47,234 nucleotides of DNA from Desulfobacterales bacterium (GCA_021737185.1 JAIPEL010000018.1:1-47234), one strand, 5' to 3'. Positions 32,005-40,247 are shown, counted from the first letter of the stretch. The notes: generated by a model from the sequence alone, not told the origin. Numbers and translations are program-made.

Positions 32005-34083
32005 ATGAGAACGTGGATACTCGTCCTGGTATCGTTCGGGATTCTTTTTGCCGCCGCCGGTGTGTCCGCCGAACCGAAACCGGCGGTTCCGGCGCCCGCT
32101 TCGGCATCCGAGCCACCAGGATCCCCTCCGATGGCTATTTCTGAAGACATCACCGGTGCCATGATGGCCGAAGCCGCCCGGGTCGGCGAGCAGTTCCACA
32201 CCGAGGCCCGTTCTCTTTTTGCCCGGACGCCCCTTGGCTGGGATTTTGACACCATCGATGCCATCTACCACTGGTTTCTCTCGCTTCCGGGCCGGCTTCC
32301 GGAGATTCTGGCCGAAATCCGCGAGCAGGGCCGCCTGCTCGGATTCGCCGGATCCGGGTTCATCCTCGCCCTGATCACCGCAGCCCTCTACAGCCTGTTT
32401 CTGCAGGCGCGGGTGCTTCGCTGGATGACGCAGCGCATCCAGCCGGTTCAGGAGTGGATCCCCGAAGAGTTTTTCCCCTACTTTCTGGCCCTGCTCAGGG
32501 TGGCGGTGTCGTCATTGGTGCCCCTTCTCCTGCTGGCGGCGTTTTCCCTGATTTACGCATTTGTTCCCTACCGTGCGCCATGGTTTCTCTTCATTCAGAA
32601 GATCCTGATCCTGTGGGCCCTCGGTGCGGTGATCATCAATCTTTTGCGGGAACTGCTGTTCCACGACCTGTTTCCTGTGGCCCCCACCCATGGAAAGACG
32701 CTGTTTCAAATCTGTCGGGTTGTGCTGATCTACATCCTGACCGCCTTGGCGGTGGTCCAGGGGGCGGAGGCCTTTGGCGTTCGGCCCGACGTGCAGGCAT
32801 TTATCCGGTTTATCATCTCTTTGACCATCGTGTGCGCCCTGATCCCGCTGCTGCTGAAAAAGCGGGCCCTGCTCTCTCTGCTGCCGGAGCTTCCCTACAG
32901 CTATTATCAACGGTTTGTCCGGATACTGGACCGGTACTACTTTCCGGTCGTCTTCTTCACCTTTCTGACCGGCCTGCTCTGGTGCTTCGGCTACCGGGAG
33001 TTTTCAAAGACGCTCTGGATCAAGACCTGGGCCGTTGCCGGGGTCTTTGTCCTGATCATGCTCGCCTATCACATTCTCAACGGATGGCTGAAAAAGTGGA
33101 TCGAGAAGCACGAAACCGAAGACGAGGAGGCCGTCTTTCTTTTTGGATCGCTCCGGTCCCTGCTGATGTACGCCATGGTCCTGGCCACTATTCTAGTCAC
33201 ATTCCATCTGCTCGGGTTTCTGGAGCCGATCCGGCGGATGCTCTCGTTTCCGTTTTTTCATGCCGGCGGATCGTCCATATCGACCTGGATCCTGCTCAAG
33301 GCCCTGGTGATTCTCGTTGCGTTTCTGTATCTGACGCGGCTGCTTCAGGCCTACCTCAATTACAAGTTCTATCCGGCCATCGGCGTGGAGCCGGGGCTGG
33401 CTTACGTGCTCAACACCTTTCTCCGCTACTTCGGGCTTGCCGTCGGCGTGCTTTTTTCCCTGGGCGTGGTCGGGATCGATCTGCGGATCTTCATGGTCTT
33501 TGCCGGCGCCGTGGGTATCGGGGTGGGACTCGGCATGCAGAGCATGGCCTCGAACGTGATCAGCGGATTTTCTTTGGTCTTCGGGAGGAAACTTCGCAAG
33601 GACGACTGGATCCAGGTGGGGGATACCCGGGGGGTGGTGACCGATATTTTCTTGCGGGCGACCAAGGTCCGCACCCGGGACAACGTGGAATACCTGATTC
33701 CGAACGCGGACTTCATCAACAAGACGTTCGTCAACTTCACCCTGTCTTCGCCGATGATCCGCATCCACATTCCGGTGCGGGTCTCGTACCGTTCGGACAC
33801 CGACGAGGTGCGCCGCATCCTGGTCGAGACGGCCGGCCGGCACGAGGAGGTGCTGGAGTACCGTGAGCCTGAAGTCAGCTTCGCTTCCTGCGGCGAAAGT
33901 GGGATCGATTTTGAACTCCTGGTCTGGATCGATATCCGCAAGAACGCTGAATGGCGCATCCGAAGCCGCCTGTATTTCGACATTTTCGAAGCCTTCCGCC
34001 GGGCCGGAATCGAAATTCCCGTCCCCCAACGGGACGTCTACATCCGCTCCGGCGCCCCGGAGCCGGCGCTTCAGGGGCCGTAG
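32005..34083 (+). CDS. Mechanosensitive ion channel (MscS family), large form
   Basis: 692 residues. A cleavable signal peptide (MRTWILVLVSFGILFAAAG, cut near VSA-EP) leads to a periplasmic Ala/Pro-rich segment and about eight to ten membrane helices. The conserved MscS core comes at about 505-600: VGIGVGLGMQSMASNVISG (the pore helix TM3 with its Gly/Ala pattern), FGRKLRKDDWIQVG and NADFINKTFVNFT. The extra N-terminal helices place it with MscK/YbdG-like long channels that open on hypo-osmotic shock. Four bases separate it from the EamA gene. Confidence 0.87.
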   Translation: MRTWILVLVSFGILFAAAGVSAEPKPAVPAPASASEPPGSPPMAISEDITGAMMAEAARVGEQFHTEARSLFARTPLGWDFDTIDAIYHWFLSLPGRLPEILAEIREQGRLLGFAGSGFILALITAALYSLFLQARVLRWMTQRIQPVQEWIPEEFFPYFLALLRVAVSSLVPLLLLAAFSLIYAFVPYRAPWFLFIQKILILWALGAVIINLLRELLFHDLFPVAPTHGKTLFQICRVVLIYILTALAVVQGAEAFGVRPDVQAFIRFIISLTIVCALIPLLLKKRALLSLLPELPYSYYQRFVRILDRYYFPVVFFTFLTGLLWCFGYREFSKTLWIKTWAVAGVFVLIMLAYHILNGWLKKWIEKHETEDEEAVFLFGSLRSLLMYAMVLATILVTFHLLGFLEPIRRMLSFPFFHAGGSSISTWILLKALVILVAFLYLTRLLQAYLNYKFYPAIGVEPGLAYVLNTFLRYFGLAVGVLFSLGVVGIDLRIFMVFAGAVGIGVGLGMQSMASNVISGFSLVFGRKLRKDDWIQVGDTRGVVTDIFLRATKVRTRDNVEYLIPNADFINKTFVNFTLSSPMIRIHIPVRVSYRSDTDEVRRILVETAGRHEEVLEYREPEVSFASCGESGIDFELLVWIDIRKNAEWRIRSRLYFDIFEAFRRAGIEIPVPQRDVYIRSGAPEPALQGP

Positions 34084-34086
34084 TCG

Positions 34087-34992
34087 ATGGAGGGTTCTCC
34101 GATCCGGAGCAGACCTCCGTTCAATCCCCTGTTCGCGCTGACCGCCGGCATCCTGGCGATTTCCACCGGAGCCATCTTTGCCCGGCTGGCCGATGCGCCG
34201 GCGCTGGTGATCGCCGCCTACCGGGTGGGGCTGGCCACCCTGCTGCTGGCGCCGGTGGCCTTGATCGGATGCCGGAGCGAGCTTCGGCGGCTTTCCTTGA
34301 AAGATCTTCGGCTGGCGCTGCTCTCCGGGGCATTTCTGGCGGGCCATTTCGCCGCTTGGATCTCGTCGCTCGACTATACGTCCGTGGCCAACAGCGTGGT
34401 GCTGGTCAACACCAACCCGCTGTGGGTCGGCCTGCTCACCCCCCTGGTGGCCAAAGAGCCGGTGCGAAGAAAGACCGTGGTCGGGATCGGGCTCAGCGTG
34501 GCCGGCGGCGTGCTCATCGGCGCGGGCGACTTTGCCGCCGGCGGAAAGGCTCTGCTGGGAGACGGGCTTGCCCTGGTCGGAAGCCTGTGCGCCGCGGCCT
34601 ATATCCTGCTGGGCAGAACCCTGCGCCAGAAACTCTCGCTGACGGCATACATCCTATTGTGCTACGGCAGCGCGGCCGTCGTTCTCTGGACCGTGGTGCT
34701 CGCCGCAGGACTTCCGGCGGCCGGATTTTCGCCGGGTACCTGGGCGGCATTCTGGGCCATGGCCGTGGTGGCCCAGCTGATCGGCCACACCAGCTTCAAT
34801 TGGGCCCTTCGCTGGTTCAGCGCCGGGATGATCGCCGTCAGTCTGCTGGGAGAGCCCATCGGCGCCACTATTTTAGCCTACCTGCTCTTCGATGAGGGGC
34901 TGACTTTGCCCAAAGCGCTGGGCGGGCTGTTGATCCTGGCCGCCATCTGGATCGCCTCGTCCGCAGAACGGCCGGAGCCGGTAAAGCGGTGA
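34087..34992 (+). CDS. EamA/DMT-family transporter
   Basis: 301 residues with ten hydrophobic helices in two EamA repeats (about 12-145 and 157-292). The family motif is seen in SLDYTSVANSVVLVNTNPLWVGLL and, in the second repeat, GHTSFNWALRWFSAGMIAV and GEPIGATILAYLLFDE. These are exporters or exchangers of small metabolites; the substrate is unknown. It is the last gene of the DUF748-MscS-EamA run. Confidence 0.86.
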   Translation: MEGSPIRSRPPFNPLFALTAGILAISTGAIFARLADAPALVIAAYRVGLATLLLAPVALIGCRSELRRLSLKDLRLALLSGAFLAGHFAAWISSLDYTSVANSVVLVNTNPLWVGLLTPLVAKEPVRRKTVVGIGLSVAGGVLIGAGDFAAGGKALLGDGLALVGSLCAAAYILLGRTLRQKLSLTAYILLCYGSAAVVLWTVVLAAGLPAAGFSPGTWAAFWAMAVVAQLIGHTSFNWALRWFSAGMIAVSLLGEPIGATILAYLLFDEGLTLPKALGGLLILAAIWIASSAERPEPVKR

Positions 34993-35345
34993 ACGGAAAC
35001 GGTTCGGGGTTCAGAGGTTGGAAGGTTCAGGGGTTGGAAGGTTCAGAGGTTAGAAGGTTCAGAGGTTTAAAGGTTCAGAGGTTTAAAGGTTCAGAGGTTT
35101 AAAGGTTCAGAGGTTCCAAGGTTCAGAGGTTCCAAGGTTTAGAGGTTCCAAGGTTCAGAGATACCAGGGTGAAAGTTTGAACCCAGAACCCCAAACCCAG
35201 AACCCAGAACCTCTGAACCCCAAACCCAGAACCCAGAACCTCTGAACCCCGACCCCCGAACCTCTGAACCCCGAACCTCTGAACCCCGAACCCCTGAACC
35301 CCGAACCCAGAACCCCTGAACCTCTGAACCCTTCTTCGATTTTAC
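34993..35345. repeat. GGTTCAGAGGTTTAAA tandem array facing its complement (giant inverted repeat)
   Basis: About nine 16-base units (GGTTCAGAGGTTTAAA and variants with TTGGAA, TTCCAA) run from 35010 to 35160. They turn at 35160-35180 (AGATACCAGGGTGAAAG) and continue as complementary units (GAACCTCTGAACCCC, AACCCAGAACCC) to 35335. The two halves could pair into a stem of over 100 bases. Frames here read as RGSGFRGSEVRG-type protein but are not genes. Confidence 0.8.
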
Positions 35346-35376
35346 TTTGACAAGCGTCATGGGTTTCTTTATCCAT

Positions 35377-35400
35377 ATAAAATTGCTGTCGCAATTTTAT
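35377..35400. repeat. ATAAAATTGC/GCAATTTTAT palindrome (base-pair-swapped variant)
   Basis: Perfect 10-bp arms with a TGTC loop. Compared with the usual ATAAAATCGC/GCGATTTTAT, one C-G pair has become T-A on both arms, so pairing is preserved. It lies 69 bases before the enoyl-CoA hydratase ATG and is followed by a decayed TTTTGCG remnant of the second palindrome. Confidence 0.75.
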
Positions 35401-35468
35401 TAAGGTTTTGCGATATACAGCTAATACTAAAAAAGGCGGCAACATCGAAGGAGACAGGAGGAACCTGA

Positions 35469-36260
35469 ATGACTTATGAAAATCTGATTTTCGAGGAAAA
35501 AGACGGCATCGCCACCTTGACGTTCAACCGGCCCAAGGCGCTCAATGCCTTGAACAATGCGCTGCTCGGCGAAATGGCGCAGCTGCTGGACGAAATCAGG
35601 GAAAACGAGCAGATTCGGGTTCTGGTGCTCACCGGCGCCGGGGAAAAGGCCTTTGTGGCCGGAGCCGACATCACCGAGCTGGCCAGCTTCACCCCCCTCC
35701 AGGGCAAGCTGTTCGCGGCCAGGGGGCAGGATGCCATCAACCGGCTGCAGGGGCTGTCGATCCCCGTGATCGCCGCCGTCAATGGATTCGCTCTGGGCGG
35801 TGGAAGCGAAATCGCGCTTGCCGCCGACTTCATCTACGCTTCGGAAAATGCCCGATTCGGACTGCCGGAGATCACCCTCGGGCTGATCCCCGGCTTTGGC
35901 GGGACCCAGCGGCTGCCTCGACAGATCGGTGCGGCCCGTGCCAAGGAAATGATCTTCACCGGAAAGATGATCACGGCTGCAGAGGCTCAGGAGATGGGGC
36001 TGGTCAATCGCGTCTGCTCTGCCGAAACCCTTCTTTCCGAAGCCATGGAAACCGCCGGTGCCATTGCCGCCAAAGGACGCGTGGCACTTCGCGCGGCCAA
36101 GGAGTCGGTCAACAACGGCCTGAACGTCGATTTGGCCACCGGCATCCGGTTCGAACTCGACGCTTTCGCCCTCTGCATGGCAAGCCCCGATGCCCGCGAA
36201 GGCACGAAGGCCTTTCTGGAAAAACGAAAAGCGAAATTCAGCGGCGGGCTCGCCGACTAA
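35469..36260 (+). CDS. Enoyl-CoA hydratase/isomerase (crotonase) family, Crt-like
   Basis: 263 residues. The oxyanion-hole segments AGADI (64-68) and FALGGGSE (107-114), with catalytic Glu114 and Glu134 (GLPEITLGLIPGFGGTQ), are in the classical arrangement for hydration of trans-2-enoyl-CoA. The overall sequence is closest to short-chain crotonases (3-hydroxybutyryl-CoA dehydratase). No other beta-oxidation gene is adjacent, so the pathway is uncertain: fatty acid, butyrate or aromatic degradation. GGAGG lies well placed before the ATG. Confidence 0.88.
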   Translation: MTYENLIFEEKDGIATLTFNRPKALNALNNALLGEMAQLLDEIRENEQIRVLVLTGAGEKAFVAGADITELASFTPLQGKLFAARGQDAINRLQGLSIPVIAAVNGFALGGGSEIALAADFIYASENARFGLPEITLGLIPGFGGTQRLPRQIGAARAKEMIFTGKMITAAEAQEMGLVNRVCSAETLLSEAMETAGAIAAKGRVALRAAKESVNNGLNVDLATGIRFELDAFALCMASPDAREGTKAFLEKRKAKFSGGLAD

Positions 36261-36693
36261 GTGCTCGATGACACAATTTCGGTGACGATTCTCAGATCGA
36301 AGAACGCCTACCGCCGAGACACAGAGGGCGCAGATAAAACCTTACATAGCTTCATCTGCGAATCCTCTGCGACCTCGGCGGTGAAACCATCGTCACCATA
36401 ATTGCGCCACATGTACTAAGCCGTCTGGCTTTGTCAGCAGGAGGCAGTCAGCATCTTGAAGAGAGATTCAACCCTCTCCGAGTTATTTGCAAAAATGGCG
36501 CCGGCTTCATGGATGATTTGACATCGGAGTTTGAGCTGATCTATAATACTCAGACTTGGATGTCTGCGGATTTACCGCAGAAAACCTTTCATGATCAAGG
36601 AGTTGGCGGGCCTTTCTCAAAGCGGCGGAAACGCGGCAAAGCCCGGCCCGTCGTATTTACCGCATCGGCTGGACGATTGCCGGGGTTTCAAAG
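36261..36693. repeat. Spacer with ACCGCCGAG/CTCGGCGGT inverted repeat
   Basis: No convincing gene in this 433-base gap. Bases 36309-36387 contain TACCGCCGAGACACAGAGGG, CGCAGATAAAA, facing CATCTGCGAATCCTCTGCGA, CCTCGGCGGTGA, a hairpin of a spacer type common in deltaproteobacteria. The following ~250 bases have open but unremarkable frames (36431-36802) with no recognisable domain. Confidence 0.55.
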
Positions 36694-36957
36694 TTGGATA
36701 CACCGTTGGCAGAGGATTCCCGTAGACACATTTATCAGACCATCTGGGGAGCCGTGCTTTTGCTGGCCGGTATCGGCGTTTTCTTCCGAATTCCCCAGGT
36801 GATGCCCAAGATTGCCCAGATCGAGCAGTTCTCGGGCGTTACCGCTATCATTCGATTCTGCTTTTATTTCATCGGCATCATGCTCATCGGTGGCGGAATT
36901 AAAAAGATTCACGAACATTACCGACATTGGCCGTCCGATAAAAAGAAGGAGGAATGA
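36694..36957 (+). CDS. Small two-helix membrane protein
   Basis: 87 residues from a TTG start (GGGG about 12 bases upstream; no ATG available). Two hydrophobic helices (about 15-35, IWGAVLLLAGIGVFFRI, and 50-70, IRFCFYFIGIMLIGGGI) are followed by a basic tail KKIHEHYRHWPSDKKKEE. No known family. It lies 200 bases before the GspE-like gene in the same direction. Confidence 0.6.
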   Translation: MDTPLAEDSRRHIYQTIWGAVLLLAGIGVFFRIPQVMPKIAQIEQFSGVTAIIRFCFYFIGIMLIGGGIKKIHEHYRHWPSDKKKEE

Positions 36958-37094
36958 GGGCTGCCTTGACCGCCGCAAGAGGCTGCCGTTTCCGGGCGGT
37001 TTTCACCCCGCCGGCAAGGCTTTCGAGTTTTTCCGGGTCTGCCGAGTCGATCATCTTGCCGACAGCGCCGGAGGCTCATATTCTTTCTTCCAGT

Positions 37095-37141
37095 GTTTCG
37101 CGGTGTGCGAAACATCAATAAAATCGCGCCGGCGGTTTTAT
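37095..37141. repeat. Double palindrome: GTTTCGC/GCGAAAC then ATAAAATCGC/GCGGTTTTAT
   Basis: GTTTCGC (37095-37101) pairs with GCGAAAC (37107-37113). ATAAAATCGC (37118-37127) pairs with GCGGTTTTAT (37132-37141), where one position is G opposite T, tolerable as a G-U pair in RNA but a mismatch in DNA. It lies 17 bases upstream of the GspE-like ATG, and is the 6742-6788 pair in the other order. Confidence 0.78.
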
Positions 37142-37157
37142 CAGAAGAGGTTCACCC

Positions 37158-39479
37158 ATGCCAGCTGTCAAGCCCCTGAACAAATCATCCGATGGAGGCG
37201 ACGCGAATCTTCAGAACCTGAAGAGCGAGGTCGAGTACCGCACCAAACTGCAGGAGATCGGCAACAGAATCAACGCCGCTTCGAATCTGGATGAGATCCT
37301 CATCGACATGAAAGACGATATCACCTCCCTGTTCGAGGCGGATCGGATTACGGTCTACGTGGTCGACGGGAAAAAGCGGGAGCTGGTCTCGCGCTTCAAG
37401 ACAGGTTTGGAGGTTTCCGAAATCCGGATCCCGATCTCCATCAACAGCCTCTCCGGATACGCCGCCTTCAAACAGAAGATCATCAACGTCCACAACGTCT
37501 ATGACGACGAAGAGCTCAAGAAGATCGACTCCCAGCTCAATTTCGACAAGAGCTGGGACAAAAAGACCGGATTCCATACCAAGCAGGTGCTGGCATGCCC
37601 CATCGTGTTCCAGAAATACCTGATGGGGGTCATCCAGCTCATCAACCGGAAAGACGGCGATTCGTTTACCGAAAGAGACGAGCGTTCGGTGGATGAACTG
37701 GCCAAGATTCTGGGCATCGCGCTTTACAACCAGAAGCGGATGGCTGCCCGGGGCCGGACGAACAAGTTCACCTACCTGCTGGAAAATCACATCATCACCC
37801 AAAAAGAGCTGGACCGCGCCGTTGCCCAGGCCCGGGAGAAAAGAGAGTCGATCGAAAGGGTCCTGATGCAGGAGTTCAAGATTCCGAAAAAAGAGATCGG
37901 CAATTCCCTGGCCAAGTTCTACAAAGTCCCCTTTATCGAATTCAATCCCCAGACGCCGATTCCAGGGGAGCTGCTTCAGGGCATCAAGGTTCCTTTCATG
38001 AAAAAGAACGTCTGGGTGCCGATCCGGAAGGAAGACAACAAGGTCATGGTGCTGGTCGACCAGCCCCACGATCTTCAGAAGATCGACGGCATCAAGCTCA
38101 ATTTTCCGGGAAAACAGCTTATGTTTGCCGTGGGCTTTCCCCAGGACATCCACGACTTCATCAAGCTGTTTACCCGGGACGAAAAGGAGATGGCCTCCAT
38201 GGACGACATCCTCTCCCAGCTCGAGGTAGAGGATGCGGAAATCGAGGAGGCCGAGTCATCGGTGGGCGAAGAAGATAGCGCCGTGGTCCAGCTGGTCAAC
38301 AAGATCATCCTCGATGCATACAGTCGGGGAGCGTCGGACATCCACATCGAGCCGGCGCCGGGCAAGGAAAACACCCAGGTCCGGATCCGGGTGGACGGCG
38401 CGTGCACGATCTATCAGACCATCCCCTTCAGCTACCGCAACGCCATCGTTTCCCGGCTCAAGATCATGTCGGACCTGGACATTGCCGAGCGCAGAAAGCC
38501 TCAGGACGGAAAAATCAAGTTCAAAAAATACGGCGGAAAAGACATCGAACTGCGGGTCGCCACCGTCCCCACCCAGGGCGGCCTGGAAGACGTGGTCATG
38601 CGAATCCTGGCCGCCGGAGAGCCGATTCCCCTGGAAAAACTGGGAATGACCCAGAGGAATTTTGAAAACTTCGTCAGCGTCATCACCCAGCCTTACGGCA
38701 TCATTTTTGTCTGCGGGCCGACCGGCTCGGGGAAGACCACCTCGCTGCACTCGGCCCTTGGCTACATCAACAAAATCGAGACCAAGATCTGGACCGCCGA
38801 AGACCCGGTGGAAATCACCCAGAAGGGGCTGCGCCAGGTGCAGGTCAAGCCCAAGATCGGCTTCGACTTTGCCGCGGCCATGCGGGCCTTTCTCCGGGCC
38901 GACCCGGACGTGATCATGGTCGGTGAAATGCGCGACAAGGAGACCACCCACATCGGCATCGAGGCCTCCTTGACCGGCCACCTGGTCTTTTCCACCCTGC
39001 ACACCAACAGCGCCCCGGAGAGCATCACCCGGCTCCTGGACATGGGAATGGATCCGTTCAACTTCGCCGACGCCATCTTGTGCATTCTGGCCCAGCGGCT
39101 GTGCCGGACCCTTTGTCCCCAATGCAAAGAAGAATACCATCCGACCCAGTCTGAATTCGACGAGCTGAGACGGGAATACGAAGACAAAGAGGCCTGGGAG
39201 AAGAACATCGACGTCAAGTATACCGATGATCTGGTGCTGTACCGGCCCAAGGGGTGTCCTTCCTGCCACAACTCCGGCTACAGGGGACGGATGGGGCTTC
39301 ACGAACTGCTGATGGGCACCGACGAAATGAAAAAGCTGATCCAGACGAAAGCCAAGATGGAGGATATCCGGAACCAGGCCATCAAGGACGGCATGACCAC
39401 CTTGAAACAGGACGGCATCGCAAAGATCCTGATGGGCAAGGTGGACCTGCTTCAGGTGCGCAAGGTCTGCATCAAATAA
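37158..39479 (+). CDS. GspE/PilB-family secretion or pilus ATPase with N-terminal GAF domain
   Basis: 773 residues. Domains: GAF-like sensor (about 30-195), MshEN/GspE N-terminal domain (about 200-340), then the ATPase (370-773) with GPTGSGKT (520-527), TAEDPVE (546-552), Walker B DPDVIMVGE (582-590), and the His box TGHLVFSTLHT (606-616). A zinc finger C653-x2-C656 ... C700-x2-C703 is complete. Such hexameric ATPases drive pilin or pseudopilin assembly; the GAF domain suggests ligand control. No pilin, platform or secretin gene is adjacent, which is unusual for a T4P/T2SS ATPase. The stop TAA lies in an AAAAATCGC palindrome, and a strong terminator follows. Confidence 0.87.
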   Translation: MPAVKPLNKSSDGGDANLQNLKSEVEYRTKLQEIGNRINAASNLDEILIDMKDDITSLFEADRITVYVVDGKKRELVSRFKTGLEVSEIRIPISINSLSGYAAFKQKIINVHNVYDDEELKKIDSQLNFDKSWDKKTGFHTKQVLACPIVFQKYLMGVIQLINRKDGDSFTERDERSVDELAKILGIALYNQKRMAARGRTNKFTYLLENHIITQKELDRAVAQAREKRESIERVLMQEFKIPKKEIGNSLAKFYKVPFIEFNPQTPIPGELLQGIKVPFMKKNVWVPIRKEDNKVMVLVDQPHDLQKIDGIKLNFPGKQLMFAVGFPQDIHDFIKLFTRDEKEMASMDDILSQLEVEDAEIEEAESSVGEEDSAVVQLVNKIILDAYSRGASDIHIEPAPGKENTQVRIRVDGACTIYQTIPFSYRNAIVSRLKIMSDLDIAERRKPQDGKIKFKKYGGKDIELRVATVPTQGGLEDVVMRILAAGEPIPLEKLGMTQRNFENFVSVITQPYGIIFVCGPTGSGKTTSLHSALGYINKIETKIWTAEDPVEITQKGLRQVQVKPKIGFDFAAAMRAFLRADPDVIMVGEMRDKETTHIGIEASLTGHLVFSTLHTNSAPESITRLLDMGMDPFNFADAILCILAQRLCRTLCPQCKEEYHPTQSEFDELRREYEDKEAWEKNIDVKYTDDLVLYRPKGCPSCHNSGYRGRMGLHELLMGTDEMKKLIQTKAKMEDIRNQAIKDGMTTLKQDGIAKILMGKVDLLQVRKVCIK

Positions 39480-39500
39480 AAATCGCTGCGCGATTTTTAT
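39476..39500. repeat. ATAAAAATCGC/GCGATTTTTAT palindrome containing the stop of the GspE-like gene
   Basis: 11-bp perfect arms with a TGC loop. The TAA in the left arm is the stop codon of the upstream gene. It is followed by an intrinsic terminator. Confidence 0.8.
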
Positions 39501-39509
39501 TTGAATGAA

Positions 39510-39538
39510 CGGGCGGGGTTTCCCCGCCCGATTTGTTT
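39510..39538 (+). terminator. Intrinsic terminator after the GspE-like gene
   Basis: CGGGCGGGG / TTT / CCCCGCCCG is a perfect 9-bp GC stem with a three-base loop, followed by ATTTGTTT. It lies 31 bases after the stop codon. It is the clearest classical terminator in the window. Confidence 0.85.
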
Positions 39539-39648
39539 ATACCGCAGGGGGCATCCGAACAGGTGGGGGCAGCGGCGGGAAAGAGGGCAAATTTTAGACC
39601 ATAAAATTAAAAAAATATGGGCCTATGCACAATTATAAGGTTGATATG

Positions 39649-40014
39649 AGGGCTGTGGGGGGATCTTCCCGGAAGCCGTGAAAAACTCGGAGCCAAGTGG
39701 CCGTAGAACCGAACAGGGACTTGATTTCGGAAAACAGGTTGAAGGCTGCCGGGCCACTGTCCAAATTTGATGAAATCGTATAAAGCCGGAAAGGCTCCCT
39801 CTCCCTTGATGGGAGAGGGTTGGGGTGAGGGTGAATAGAAAAGGATTCCAGCCTTTTATACCCCCTCCCCTTTATCCCCTCCCACCAGGGGAGGGGAAAT
39901 TCGGACTTTTTACGAAGCATTCAAATTTGCAGGGCATCCATCGCTGTTCGGTTCAACGGCCACTAAACTCCTCAAACAGTTTCCCGACCTCCGGGAAGAT
40001 CCCCCCACAGCCCT
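39649..40014. mobile_element. Long inverted-repeat element, copy 2, with nested insertion
   Basis: Outer arms: AGGGCTGTGGGGGGATCTTC, CCGGA (39649-39673) against the exact complement TCCGGGAAGATCCCCCCACA, GCCCT (39990-40014). The inner core (39678-39718 and 39942-39983) matches copy 1 at 22210 and 22315 almost base for base, while the outer arms are unrelated in sequence to copy 1 but still self-complementary. The loop carries a 152-base insert between direct repeats CAAATTTG (39762-39769 and 39922-39929). Confidence 0.78.
39767..39924. mobile_element. Shared-end element, copy D, nested in the long hairpin
   Basis: Ends TTGATGAAATCGTATAAAG and ACTTTTTACGAAGCATTCAA match the termini of copies A, B and C. 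The interior is different: CCCTCTCCCTTGATGGGAGA, GGGTTGGGGTGAGGG and its partial complement CCCCTCCCCTTTATCCCCTC, plus AGGGGAGGGG. It is bounded by CAAATTTG on both sides; the empty site in copy 1 of the hairpin reads GTCCGATTTTGCAG. Confidence 0.7.
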
Positions 40015-40097
40015 GACTGCAGCCTTAAACTGGTGCATAATCCCGAAAAAATATCATATAACCAGTTGATTTCATAATAATGATAAAATAAAATTTC

Positions 40098-40161
40098 AGC
40101 TTCCCAGCTTCCCAGCTTCCCAGCTTCCCAGCTTCCCAGCTTCCCAGCTTCCCAGCTTCCC
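40098..40161. repeat. AGCTTCCC tandem repeat, 8 copies of 8 bp
   Basis: Eight perfect copies of the 8-base unit, starting at 40098 and every 8 bases to 40154. Related single words occur at 15228-15262 and 46668-46740. The high identity suggests replication slippage and likely variation between strains. The frames through it read LGSWEAGK but are not genes. Confidence 0.9.
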
Positions 40162-40247
40162 AGCAGACCCGCAGCGCCCCATGCCCTATGCGATTTTCCC
40201 CGTGCGCTTTTGCTCAGCAGCTCAACAGCTGGATTCAAGGTTCAAAG

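Noticed and set aside
33193..34347. 384-codon minus-strand frame
   Set aside because: It overlaps the MscS and EamA genes antisense and has no recognisable motif.
34993..35345. Possible CRISPR array
   Set aside because: Units are 15-16 bases, contiguous without unique spacers, and face their own complement; no cas gene is present.
35139..35445. Two small frames reading GSGFRGSEVRG-type repeats
   Set aside because: They translate the GGTTCAGAGG spacer array; repeat-derived with no start signal.
36431..36802. 123-codon plus-strand frame in the spacer after the enoyl-CoA hydratase
   Set aside because: No domain, no convincing start, and it overlaps the small membrane protein gene in another frame.
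39972..40238. Frame reading LGSWEAGKLGSWEA
   Set aside because: It is the translated 8-bp AGCTTCCC array, not a gene.
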